Numbered from the stretch's first letter, positions 1 through 7,436 are shown. The stretch: DNA of 7,725 bases from Oscillospiraceae bacterium (GCA_017394565.1 JAFPXW010000042.1:1-7725); one strand, 5' to 3'. Numbers and translations: made by a program. Notes: generated by a model not told the origin, from the sequence alone.

Positions 1-1
1 A

Positions 2-667
2 CGCAACAAGCAGCTTGGCACGGTGATTTCCGGCATCTCCCACGATTTCCGCACACCGCTGACGGCTTCCCTCGGCTATCTGCAAATGATCGAAAAAAGC
101 GGTGAACTGTCGGATAAAAATGCGGAATACCTCAGTATCGCCATGCAGAAAAACAGGTATCTGAAGGCGCTTTCTGATGAGTTCTTTGAACTGACAAAGA
201 TCGAAAACGGCGGTGAGGAACTGAGCATAGAGGAGATCAACCTCAGCAACCGGCTGACCGAAACGCTGCTGGAGCAGCATTCGTGGATCGCCGAAAACCG
301 CATCAAAACTGACTTTGATATTGCAGACGGGATCATGATACAGGCGGATGTGCATTGCCTTGCAAGGATCCTGAGCAATCTTATGTCCAATGCACAAAAG
401 TATACTGCTGACAGCTTCGGTGTTGTGCTGCATCAGCAAGGCGGCAAGGTGATGCTTCGTGTGAGCAATACCCTTGCGGACAGCGGATCGCTCGATATTG
501 ACAGGGTGTTTGAACCGTTTTACCGCATGGATGCGCGGACAGCAGGCGGCAGCGGACTGGGGCTGTATGTGGTGAAGCTGCTGTGCGACAGGCTCGGCTG
601 GACGGTCGGTGCGGAGCTGCGTGATGATGTCTTTGCTGTTTCGATCATGATTGATCCAGTGACCTGA
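2..667 (+). CDS. Sensor histidine kinase, C-terminal part (5' end cut by window edge)
   Basis: This is the kinase core of a two-component sensor; it would autophosphorylate on histidine and pass the phosphate to a response regulator, probably encoded nearby outside the window. The reading frame is open from base 2, so the GTG at 23 is an internal Val rather than a start. The H-box SHDFRTPLT gives the phospho-accepting His at codon 41-43, followed by the helical dimerisation region. The HATPase part shows an N-box (LSNLMSNAQKYT), an F-box-like FEPFYRMDARTAG and a G2-box GGSGLGLYVV. The G1 box is abbreviated, with no clear DxGxG, as in several short Firmicute kinases. The stop is TGA at 665-667. 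The sensor and membrane segments are missing, so the signal and partner cannot be named. It converges on the diguanylate cyclase gene, and no strong terminator is visible between them. Confidence 0.93.
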   Translation, partial: RNKQLGTVISGISHDFRTPLTASLGYLQMIEKSGELSDKNAEYLSIAMQKNRYLKALSDEFFELTKIENGGEELSIEEINLSNRLTETLLEQHSWIAENRIKTDFDIADGIMIQADVHCLARILSNLMSNAQKYTADSFGVVLHQQGGKVMLRVSNTLADSGSLDIDRVFEPFYRMDARTAGGSGLGLYVVKLLCDRLGWTVGAELRDDVFAVSIMIDPVT

Positions 668-824
668 CTTTTAGTCTTCTCCAGGGTATGATGTGATAAA
701 TACTGAATATTCTTTCAGAGAAAATATTTTCAGAAAAGAAACGATGCCATATGCCTTAATATGTGCAGCCTCTCCTGATAGAACGCATACCCCCGTGTCA
801 GCAGCGGAATCGTCCTCCCGGATG

Positions 825-2771
825 TCAGAACACCCGCTGTGCCTTGCGTGCGATCTTGTCGGCGTACATCCGTTCGTCCGCCTGATTCATCAGGGTATCC
901 GGGATCAGGGATGGGCTGACGGCATCGGACGCAAAGCCGATGCTCGCACCGACGGTGTAGGGCTTGCCGGCGGTTTCGTTAAACTCCGCAAGACTGCGCC
1001 GGAAATTCGTCAGGAAGCTTTCGTACCATGCACGCAGTTCCGCCGTCGGCAGAAAGACCGCCGCCTCGAATTCATCACCGCCGAACCGCGCACAGATCCC
1101 GTCGTTTTCGACAGCACTGCGCAGGGCAAGGGCAACGGTGCGGATGGCTCTGTCGCCCTCGCTGTGGCCGTAGGTGTCGTTGATGTGCTTGAGCCCGTCG
1201 AGATCGACCGAGAGCATCGCCATGCTGTATCCATCCTCGGTGCGTGCGGAGAGCCGTTTCGGGAGCTGCTCAAAGAAGCCGCGCCGGTTGAGCAGTCCGG
1301 TCATTTCGTCGTGCGAGGACAGGAGGACATAGCGCTGCTTGGCACGCATCATTTCGAGGGAATTATTGACCATGCGAAGCCAGTTGCGGTACACGAGATT
1401 GATCTTGTGCGGATCGGTCAGGCGGCGCTGGAGAACAGTGTAGCCGAGCGTCTTGTCCCCGAAATGCACGGGCGAGAAGTAATAGACGCTCGGTTCCCCC
1501 GTGTCGTTCAGCATCTGCGGCAGCATATCCTTCGTGTCAAACAGGACGCAGCGCGGATCGTCAAAGAATGTGGCGTCAAGATCATCGGAATACGCACAGA
1601 CCAGCCGCATTTTCGGGGGATAGGGATCGTCTGTATTATGCGTGTAATCCGTCAGCCAGTTTTCCGCCAGACACAGGGAATTCTGCATCATCGGCCGGAG
1701 AATATAGGAACTTGTCCAGATCTGATACAGGCAGTCGTGCGGCGTGTCGGCTGCGGTGAGGCGCTCAGAGATATAGTTCTCCATCAGCAGTCCGATGTCG
1801 ATGTTGTTTTTGCGCGTTTCCAGATTATAATTATGCATCGTATAATAGAGTGCATCGCGGAATGCGGCGACAGACCGCATGATATCGCCCGAACAGCCGC
1901 AGCTCTCGCCGAAATGGATCTGATCTTCCGCTTTCGGCGTGAACGGGATCACCTCGGCATCCGGTTCGATGATCCGGCGCAGGTGATCGACAGCTCTGGC
2001 GGCCGTGAGGGTATCGTTCGGCTTGTAGGAAGTCAGGGGTGTTTCGTTCAGGGCGGCTTCGACTGTCGCTTCAAAGCCGATCACGATGGCATCCCGCGGA
2101 ATGGCGTAGCCGCGGCGTTTCAGGCGTTCGATCAGTCCGAGCGCCATGTGGTCGCTGGCGCAGAGGAACGCTTCCGGCATGGTGCGTTCCCCGGCTGCGA
2201 TCTCCTCGGCGAGCGCTTCGCCGCTGGTGTACCAGAAATCGCCGTAAACGATGCGTTCCGGCGGTACCTCGATGCCGTGCTTTGCGAGTTCATCCAGAAA
2301 GATCTCCAGCCGGTATTCTGCGACAGGATTGCCTTGTCCGCCGGTCAGGATGCAGATGTCGCGCTTGCCGTGGAAGTCGGTCAGGTGGCGGCACATTTCG
2401 CGCAGGACGTTTTCGTTGTCGTTCTCGACGACGGGATAGCCATTCATCGGCAGCTCCAGACAGACGACAGGTTTCCGGCATTCCTTCTGCATCCGGCTGG
2501 CGATCTTGCCCATCGCGTCCTGCGTGTAGCCGCCGCCGAATGTGAGGGTATCCACGATCACGCCGTCAAACAGGTCAAAATTCGGAAGCTGATAGATGGC
2601 TTCCTCACCCTGCTGGTAGGCGCGGTCGTTGTGCATGAGATTGGTCATGGTCGCGAACACGGCAACATGATAGCCGTAGGTCTGGCATTGCGCAAAGATG
2701 CCGTCCAGAATTCGTTGTTCGTGCAGTGCTTCCGGCATCGCCGTCAGCACGCAGATACGATTGCGCTGCAT
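825..2771 (-). CDS. LacI-type substrate-binding domain fused to GGDEF diguanylate cyclase
   Basis: Predicted cytoplasmic enzyme that would make c-di-GMP from two GTP under control of a bound small ligand. Numbered from the ATG at 2771 (648 aa), residues about 4-275 resemble LacI/periplasmic sugar-binding domains: opening RICVLTAMPEALHEQRILDG, DGVIVDTLTF, DICILTGG, AFLCASDHMALGLIERLKRRG and DAIVIGFE. There is no N-terminal helix-turn-helix, signal peptide or membrane segment, so it is neither a repressor nor an exported binding protein. A middle region (about 275-480) carries a SCGC motif and is otherwise unassigned, perhaps GAF-like. The GGDEF domain (about 484-645) has DEMTGLLNRRGFF, DLDGLKHINDTYGH and intact GGDEF at 564-568. 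The RxxD inhibitory site expected just upstream reads ENDG. An in-frame ATG at 2792 is possible, but 2771 is preferred because a GAGAGGGG ribosome site sits 8 bases before it. Architecture certain; ligand unknown. Confidence 0.93.
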   Translation of the reverse strand: MQRNRICVLTAMPEALHEQRILDGIFAQCQTYGYHVAVFATMTNLMHNDRAYQQGEEAIYQLPNFDLFDGVIVDTLTFGGGYTQDAMGKIASRMQKECRKPVVCLELPMNGYPVVENDNENVLREMCRHLTDFHGKRDICILTGGQGNPVAEYRLEIFLDELAKHGIEVPPERIVYGDFWYTSGEALAEEIAAGERTMPEAFLCASDHMALGLIERLKRRGYAIPRDAIVIGFEATVEAALNETPLTSYKPNDTLTAARAVDHLRRIIEPDAEVIPFTPKAEDQIHFGESCGCSGDIMRSVAAFRDALYYTMHNYNLETRKNNIDIGLLMENYISERLTAADTPHDCLYQIWTSSYILRPMMQNSLCLAENWLTDYTHNTDDPYPPKMRLVCAYSDDLDATFFDDPRCVLFDTKDMLPQMLNDTGEPSVYYFSPVHFGDKTLGYTVLQRRLTDPHKINLVYRNWLRMVNNSLEMMRAKQRYVLLSSHDEMTGLLNRRGFFEQLPKRLSARTEDGYSMAMLSVDLDGLKHINDTYGHSEGDRAIRTVALALRSAVENDGICARFGGDEFEAAVFLPTAELRAWYESFLTNFRRSLAEFNETAGKPYTVGASIGFASDAVSPSLIPDTLMNQADERMYADKIARKAQRVF

Positions 2772-2779
2772 GAGGTTCA

Positions 2780-2787
2780 CCCCTCTC
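2780..2787 (-). promoter_or_regulatory. Ribosome binding site deciding the cyclase start
   Basis: On the minus strand GAGAGGGG lies 8 bases before the ATG at 2771. The alternative upstream ATG at 2792 has only a weak GGGATAAC further off. This favours the shorter protein, which begins MQRNRICVL directly at the first strand of the binding domain. Confidence 0.65.
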
Positions 2788-2840
2788 GTCATTCGTTTTT
2801 GTTATCCCATGATGTGTCGGATCGGATGTCATTTACAGTT

Positions 2841-2869
2841 ATTATAACACATTCTGTCCTGTTTTTCAA
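2841..2869 (-). promoter_or_regulatory. Sigma-A-type promoter of the cyclase gene
   Basis: Minus strand: -35 TTGAAA (2864-2869), 17-base spacer, perfect -10 TATAAT (2841-2846). Expected transcription start is near 2834, giving a leader of about 60 bases before the ATG at 2771. Spacing and -10 match the housekeeping consensus closely, which argues for substantial constitutive expression unless repressed. Confidence 0.75.
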
Positions 2870-2990
2870 TACTATTTGTAAAAAAGTATAACGCCCAAAA
2901 TGCGGACATAGAAATTCGTCTATCGTTTTCGTGAGAATGACGTTTTTTCTAAAATAATATAAAAGGTCAGTGCCTGGATACAAAAAGTTA

Positions 2991-3019
2991 TTGCTATTTT
3001 TAGCTAAATATAGTATGAT
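2991..3019 (+). promoter_or_regulatory. Probable promoter of the GH30-dockerin gene
   Basis: -35 TTGCTA (2991-2996), 17-base spacer, -10 TATGAT (3014-3019). Expected start is near 3026, with a leader of about 54 bases. The -35 matches TTGACA at four of six positions. The spacer contains the 8-base palindrome TTAGCTAA (3000-3007), overlapped by GCTA-N4-TAGC (2993-3004), which could be an operator or chance in AT-rich DNA. Confidence 0.6.
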
Positions 3020-3065
3020 GAAATTATGAAGGATTTGTGACATAAAAACAAAAACAAATCGACAT

Positions 3066-3071
3066 GGAGGG
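3066..3071 (+). promoter_or_regulatory. Ribosome binding site of the GH30-dockerin gene
   Basis: GGAGGG with 8 bases to the ATG at 3080, a strong Firmicute-type site. It fixes the start so that the protein begins with a normal signal peptide. Confidence 0.85.
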
Positions 3072-3079
3072 AATTACTT

Positions 3080-5710
3080 ATGAAACTTGCAAAACGACTG
3101 TTGGCGGCACTGTGTGCTGTCAGTATGGCAGTCCCGTTTGCGTCAGTGAGGGGACTGACTGTTGGGGCCGCGCAGAATGTCGTCCTTTCACCGGACAGCA
3201 CTTATGCGATCAATGACGGCGAATTTGAAGGTTGGGGCACATCACTCTGCTGGTGGGCGAACCGTGTCGGCTATTCCGACAGCCTTTCACAGAAAGCGGC
3301 AGAGGCGTTCTACGGCGATTCCGGTCTGCGCCTGAACATCGCACGATTCAATATCGGCGGCGGCGACGATCCGACGCATCATCACATCACACGAACCGAC
3401 TCCAATATGCCGGGCTACACCGTTTACAGCAACGGCAAGGCGACCTACGACTGGACGAAGGACTACAACCAGAGAAATGTCCTGCGGAAAGCCATCGAAG
3501 CCTGCGGAGATGACATGATCGTCGAGATGTTCTCGAATTCTCCGCCATATTACATGACCTATTCCGGCTGCTCCAGCGGCGGCGACAACCCCGGCAAGAA
3601 TAACCTGCGCGATGACCAGTATGACGATTTCGCGAATTATCTCGCAGAGGTCTGCTATCACTACGAGCATGACTGGGGCATCAAGGTGCAGAGCGTGGAG
3701 GCGCTCAACGAGCCGTACACCAATTTCTGGGGAAAGAACAGCCCCAAGCAGGAGGGCTGCCACTTCGACATCGGTGATTCCGAGTCCAGGATCATCCTCG
3801 AACTCGACAAGGCGATGAAAGCCCGCGGCATGGACGACGTTCTCGTGGTCGGCACGGATGAAACGTCCATCGACACGCAGATCCAGGCGTATAATGCCCT
3901 GTCCGGCGACGCAAAGAAGGCGCTCGACCGTATCGACACCCACACCTACGCCGGCAGCAAGCGCTCCCAGCTCAAGGACACCGCCATCGCAGCAGGCAAG
4001 AACCTCTGGATGAGTGAGGTCGACGGCAGCGGTACGGCTGGTACGAATGCAGGCGAGATGAGTTCCGCACTGTGGCTGGCACAGCGCATCACCACCGACG
4101 TGAATGACCTGAATGCTTCCGCATGGATCATGTGGCAGGTCATCGACAACCATATCTCCAAGGTCGGCATGAACGGCAACAAGGACAAGGGTATGGTCAA
4201 TACCAACGGCGGTTTCTGGGGCGTTGCAGTCGCAGACCACGACAATGACAAGATCGTCCTGACCAAGAAGTACTATGCATTCGGTCAGTACTCCCGTTAC
4301 ATCCGTCCCGGCATGACGATGCTCAATTCCGCAGGCAACTGCGTGGCAGCGTATGACAAGGATCTGGGACGTGTGGTGGTTGTTGCTTACAATACCTCCG
4401 GCAATTCCGCAGATATCTCCTTCGATCTGTCCGGATTCTCCAGTGTCGGCACGTCCGCACAGGTCATCCGTACCAGTAAGACCGAGAACTGGAAGGATGT
4501 CGGCAATATCGCACTGACCGGCACAAGACTGAATGCGTCCCTCGCGGCGAATTCCGTCACGACCTTCCTGATCGACGGATGCAGCGGCAATACCGGCAAC
4601 GCCATCGACCTGAGTCAGGCGGAAGTTTCCGGTTCGGATTCGTGGAAGGGAAATGCGGATACCGATTTCCGCAAGGCATTCGACGGCAAGCTGGATACTT
4701 ACTTTGACGGTCTGAACGGCGGCTGGGTACAGGCTGACCTCGGCGCAGTTTACAACCTGAGCGCCATCGGCTACTGCCCGCGCAAGAGCTATGAATACCG
4801 TATGCCGGACGGCTATTTCGAGGTTTCGCTCGACGGCGAGAACTGGACGAAGGTCCACACCATCACCACCAAGCCGGATTATTCCATGCACAAGGTACGC
4901 CTTGCGAATGTGAAGGCGAAGTACATCCGCTACGCCGTTCCGGACGGCAAGCCGTCCAATCAGTACAACAAGGACGACAGCTACAATTGTAATGTAGCAG
5001 AGATCGCAGTATACGGTCAGATCGATCCGGCATCGAATTTCGAGAAGCTCGATCCGGTCAAGACCTCCGGCTCCGACCCGTGGCAGAACCGCGGCGCTTA
5101 CGATCAGGCCAAGGCGTTCGACGGCAAGCTGGACACGTTCTTTGACGGCGTGGGTTCCGGCTGGGTGATGGCGGATCTCGGTGAGGTCTGCGAGCTGAAT
5201 GTCATCGGCTATGCACCGCGTGACGGATTTGCGGCGCGTATGGTGGATGCGTACTTTGAGGTGTCCGAGGACGGCACGAACTGGCAGAAGGTCTACACCG
5301 TCGGCAGAGTTCCGTCGGTTTCGATGCAGTACGCATTTCTGGAAGAACCGGCAAAGGGACGCTATGTCCGCTATGCCGTACCGGAGGGCAAGCCGAACAA
5401 CGGTGTGAACACGGACAACGTGTATTGCTGCAATATCGCAGAGATCGAACTGTATGGTGCGCATCAGCCCGAACCGACGACCGAACCTCCCACAACGGAA
5501 GCGCCCACGACTGAGCCGCCGACAGAACCGAAGCCGGTGGTCGGTGACGTGGATGCCGACGGTAACTGCAAGGTGGCAGACCTTGTGATGCTCCAGAAAT
5601 ATGTGCTGGGCGTTGGCAAGCTGACCGATGCAGACGCAGCCGATGTGACCGGTGACGGCGCGGTCGATGTATTCGACGTGGCACTGCTCAAGAGATTGCT
5701 CCTGAAGTAA
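3080..5710 (+). CDS. Secreted cellulosomal GH30-like glycanase with two F5/8C domains and a dockerin
   Basis: An 876-residue exported enzyme predicted to cut a plant polysaccharide while docked to a scaffoldin outside the cell. Residues 1 to about 30 are a signal peptide (MKLAKR, hydrophobic core, then VGAAQ). Residues about 33-505 form the catalytic barrel and side beta-sandwich: GWGTSLCWWANRVG, LNIARFNIGGGDD, EMFSNSPPYYM, ALNEPYTNFW with likely acid/base Glu211, and MSEVDGSG with likely nucleophile Glu313. The motifs fit clan GH-A family GH30, and the GWGTSLCWWA signature recalls subfamily 5 endo-beta-1,6-galactanases; the substrate is therefore a guess. Two tandem F5/8-type domains (about 508-649 and 650-793) share KAFDGKLDT and IRYAVP/VRYAVP-type motifs and may bind galactose-like sugars. 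A TTEPPTTEAPTTEPP linker leads to a type I dockerin (822-876) with two calcium loops, Asp823/825/827/834 and Asp855/859/866 with Thr857. The length is intact with no frameshift. Confidence 0.93.
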   Translation: MKLAKRLLAALCAVSMAVPFASVRGLTVGAAQNVVLSPDSTYAINDGEFEGWGTSLCWWANRVGYSDSLSQKAAEAFYGDSGLRLNIARFNIGGGDDPTHHHITRTDSNMPGYTVYSNGKATYDWTKDYNQRNVLRKAIEACGDDMIVEMFSNSPPYYMTYSGCSSGGDNPGKNNLRDDQYDDFANYLAEVCYHYEHDWGIKVQSVEALNEPYTNFWGKNSPKQEGCHFDIGDSESRIILELDKAMKARGMDDVLVVGTDETSIDTQIQAYNALSGDAKKALDRIDTHTYAGSKRSQLKDTAIAAGKNLWMSEVDGSGTAGTNAGEMSSALWLAQRITTDVNDLNASAWIMWQVIDNHISKVGMNGNKDKGMVNTNGGFWGVAVADHDNDKIVLTKKYYAFGQYSRYIRPGMTMLNSAGNCVAAYDKDLGRVVVVAYNTSGNSADISFDLSGFSSVGTSAQVIRTSKTENWKDVGNIALTGTRLNASLAANSVTTFLIDGCSGNTGNAIDLSQAEVSGSDSWKGNADTDFRKAFDGKLDTYFDGLNGGWVQADLGAVYNLSAIGYCPRKSYEYRMPDGYFEVSLDGENWTKVHTITTKPDYSMHKVRLANVKAKYIRYAVPDGKPSNQYNKDDSYNCNVAEIAVYGQIDPASNFEKLDPVKTSGSDPWQNRGAYDQAKAFDGKLDTFFDGVGSGWVMADLGEVCELNVIGYAPRDGFAARMVDAYFEVSEDGTNWQKVYTVGRVPSVSMQYAFLEEPAKGRYVRYAVPEGKPNNGVNTDNVYCCNIAEIELYGAHQPEPTTEPPTTEAPTTEPPTEPKPVVGDVDADGNCKVADLVMLQKYVLGVGKLTDADAADVTGDGAVDVFDVALLKRLLLK
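4603..5460 (+). repeat. Tandem duplication of an F5/8-type (CBM32-like) domain inside the glycanase
   Basis: The two carbohydrate-binding-like domains correspond along their whole length. Both have SGSD(S/P)W, KAFDGKLDT(Y/F)FDG, GWV-ADLG, IGY-PR, YFEVS-DG-NW-KV, YAVP-GKP and a closing CN(V/I)AEI-(V/L)YG. At DNA level the stretches 4673-4710 and 5111-5148 agree at about 34 of 38 positions by eye. This indicates an internal duplication, or later homogenisation, rather than two unrelated modules. Confidence 0.8.
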
Positions 5711-5724
5711 TCTTGAAGTGAAAC

Positions 5725-5755
5725 AGACAGCCCCCGCAGGAAAGCGGGGGTGTCT
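5725..5755 (+). terminator. Terminator hairpin after the glycanase gene
   Basis: AGACA (5725-5729) pairs with TGTCT (5751-5755), and CCCCCGC (5731-5737) pairs with GCGGGGG (5744-5750). The loop is AGGAAA, and G5730 is bulged. It begins 14 bases after the stop codon. The T-run that should follow is weak (AAAAGAAG, then GTTTTG), so it may work as an imperfect intrinsic terminator or as a 3'-end stabiliser. Confidence 0.65.
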
Positions 5756-5781
5756 AAAAGAAGTTTTGTAATCCTTATGTT

Positions 5782-5809
5782 AGGTTGCGTAACTACGGTT
5801 ACGCAACCT
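5782..5809. terminator. Perfect 12-bp inverted repeat overlapping the recombinase stop codon
   Basis: AGGTTGCGTAAC (5782-5793), loop TACG, GTTACGCAACCT (5798-5809). On the plus strand it is followed by TTCTTCTTTTA, which would make it a second terminator for rightward transcription. Read leftward it contains the stop codon and last codons of the recombinase, but only a poor T-run follows. It could instead be part of an attachment site, because it lies at the compositional boundary. Confidence 0.6.
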
Positions 5810-7436
5810 TTCTTCTTTTATCATAGTCTTTTCTTGAAAGTACCGCCGAAGCAACAGCAACACGAAAGCGAAAATAAATATCCACCTTCTGCTGACGATG
5901 ACCACTGGACTTATCCGGTGCATGAACAACGATACGTTCAATCAACTCATGCATAATCTCAGGCGTAAGCTCTGTGATATGTTCATACTTCTGAACGATA
6001 CCAATAAATTTCGTTACATCTTCCGTTTTCTGCTCTTTCGCCTTAATAAACGCTGTCAAAGCTGCCGTTTCTTCTTTCAGTCTAAGCTGTTCTTCCTCAT
6101 ACCCTTTGGACATCATTGTAAAACGTTCATCTGTAATTTTGCCGGAAACATTATCCTCATACAATCTTGTGAACAGCTTGTCCAATTCAGCAATACGCTT
6201 TTCATTCTGATGCAGTGTACGCTTTGCTTTTTTCAGGTCATCTTCATGATCGGCGGCTGAACGTTCCATTGCTAACTGAACAAAATCGTCCTCATGCTCA
6301 TGTATAGTGTCCAAAAGCTTATTAAGCTCTTTCAGAACCAGTTCCTGCAATACAACTGTTCTAATATAATGAGCACTGCATTCCAACTGATCCTTTGCAT
6401 AGGTACTGCACTTCAAATGTTCCTGATTTTTCGGTTGGGTTCTTGCCCTGCAAAGATACAGACTCGCACCACAGTCTGCACAGTAAACCATGCCTGAAAA
6501 CGGGTTAATTTCTTCGCACTTCTGCTTGCGTGTGCGGTTTTGCCGCAGTTTCTGTACCAAATCAAAGTCATGCTGCGTAATGATTGCTGGATGCGTATGC
6601 TCAAAAATCATCCATTCTCCCCTCGGATTGTTAACACGTTTCTTGTTCTTGTAGGACTTTTTATGCGTCTTGAAGTTCACCGTGTGCCCCAAATATTCCA
6701 TGCGTTCGAGGATTTTTACCACCGTACTGTCATGCCATCTTGTCGGATATTTGTAATTTCCGGACGCAATGTACCCTTTGGATATAGCGTAGGCTATTGG
6801 GATCAGCACTTTTTCAGAAGATAGCTTTTTGGCAATCTGCTCAGGACCGAAGCCTTCGATACACATATGAAAAATACGTCTAACTATCGCAGCCGATTCA
6901 TCGTCTATCTCCCAGATATGCTTATCCTGTTCAGATTTTCTGTAGCCGTAAGGCGGAAGTGTTGAAAGTGGTTTGCCTGACTGCCCCTTTGCACGGAACA
7001 CAGCCTTAATTTTTTTCGAGGTATCACGAGCGAACCAGTCATTAAAAATGTTCTTAAATGCCATCAGCTCATTTTCGCTCTTGGCTGTATCGACCGCATC
7101 ATTGATCGCAATGTATCGCACGTCAAATTCCGGGAAGATGATCTCAATGTACTCGCCCGTGCGCAGATAATCACGACCGAGCCTCGAAAGATCCTTTGTT
7201 ACGATGATTCCGATCTTGCCGTCCTCCATGTCCTGCACCATACGCATGAAGTCAGGGCGCTGGAACGAGGTGCCGCTCCAGCCGTCATCCACATAGAACT
7301 GCGGATTCGGAAAGCCGTTTTCTTTCGCATACTTGAGCAGAATTTCCTTTTGGTTGGTAATGCTGTTGCTCTCGCCGGCAAGAAGATCGTCCTGCGAGAG
7401 GCGGCAATATAAAGCTGTAATCTTATCTTCTCTCAT
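5799..7436 (-). CDS. Large serine recombinase (TndX/TnpX-type site-specific integrase)
   Basis: Enzyme that cuts and rejoins attachment sites to integrate or excise a mobile element. Numbered from the ATG at 7436 (545 aa), the resolvase domain (about 5-150) has ALYCRLSQDD with nucleophile Ser14, VDDGWSGTSFQRPDF, and the conserved KDLSRLGRDYLRTGEYIE. A recombinase domain follows (YGYRKSEQDKHIWEIDDE; WHDSTVVKILERMEYLGHTV). A zinc ribbon uses Cys319, Cys322, Cys343 and Cys353. A charged coiled-coil-like segment spans about 400-470, and the end (LTPEIMHELIERIVVH onward) resembles DUF4368. The length suits the Tn5397 TndX group. The ATG at 7439 is equally readable, but GTGAGG lies only 2 bases before it and 5 before 7436. 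A TTG at 7475 lacks support. The frame is intact, so the enzyme is probably active. It converges on the glycanase, with no accessory genes in view. Confidence 0.93.
   Translation of the reverse strand: MREDKITALYCRLSQDDLLAGESNSITNQKEILLKYAKENGFPNPQFYVDDGWSGTSFQRPDFMRMVQDMEDGKIGIIVTKDLSRLGRDYLRTGEYIEIIFPEFDVRYIAINDAVDTAKSENELMAFKNIFNDWFARDTSKKIKAVFRAKGQSGKPLSTLPPYGYRKSEQDKHIWEIDDESAAIVRRIFHMCIEGFGPEQIAKKLSSEKVLIPIAYAISKGYIASGNYKYPTRWHDSTVVKILERMEYLGHTVNFKTHKKSYKNKKRVNNPRGEWMIFEHTHPAIITQHDFDLVQKLRQNRTRKQKCEEINPFSGMVYCADCGASLYLCRARTQPKNQEHLKCSTYAKDQLECSAHYIRTVVLQELVLKELNKLLDTIHEHEDDFVQLAMERSAADHEDDLKKAKRTLHQNEKRIAELDKLFTRLYEDNVSGKITDERFTMMSKGYEEEQLRLKEETAALTAFIKAKEQKTEDVTKFIGIVQKYEHITELTPEIMHELIERIVVHAPDKSSGHRQQKVDIYFRFRVAVASAVLSRKDYDKRRKVA

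Larger units (their letters stand above)
2772..3079. promoter_or_regulatory. Divergent control region between cyclase and glycanase genes
   Basis: About 300 bases of AT-rich DNA without a gene. It holds the cyclase promoter (2841-2869), the glycanase promoter (2991-3019), both ribosome sites, and roughly 120 bases between the two promoters. That central stretch has A/T runs and a short inverted repeat (ATAGA at 2908-2912 with TCTAT at 2919-2923). No riboswitch-like fold or small RNA was recognised. The arrangement allows a shared regulator, but none is shown. Confidence 0.7.

Noticed and set aside
703..733. Imperfect inverted repeat CTGAATATT / AATATTTTCAG between the kinase and the cyclase
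   Set aside because: The arms differ in length, pairing is AT-only, and there is no T-run in either direction, so a terminator call is not supported.
693..2891. 732-codon open frame on the plus strand
   Set aside because: It lies antisense across the whole cyclase gene, has no recognisable domain and no ribosome site. The minus-strand frame carries clear sensor and GGDEF motifs. Long antisense frames are common opposite GC-rich genes.
3287..5464. 725-codon open frame on the minus strand
   Set aside because: It is antisense to the glycanase, shows no family motif, and starts and ends inside that gene.
5466..5540. Short repeats in the Thr/Pro/Glu linker
   Set aside because: This is a normal low-complexity linker before a dockerin; the DNA is not an exact tandem repeat array.
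5898..6497. Two open plus-strand frames of 120 and 67 codons opposite the recombinase
   Set aside because: They are Cys/Phe-rich translations of the reverse complement of the coiled-coil and zinc-ribbon coding DNA, with no ribosome site.
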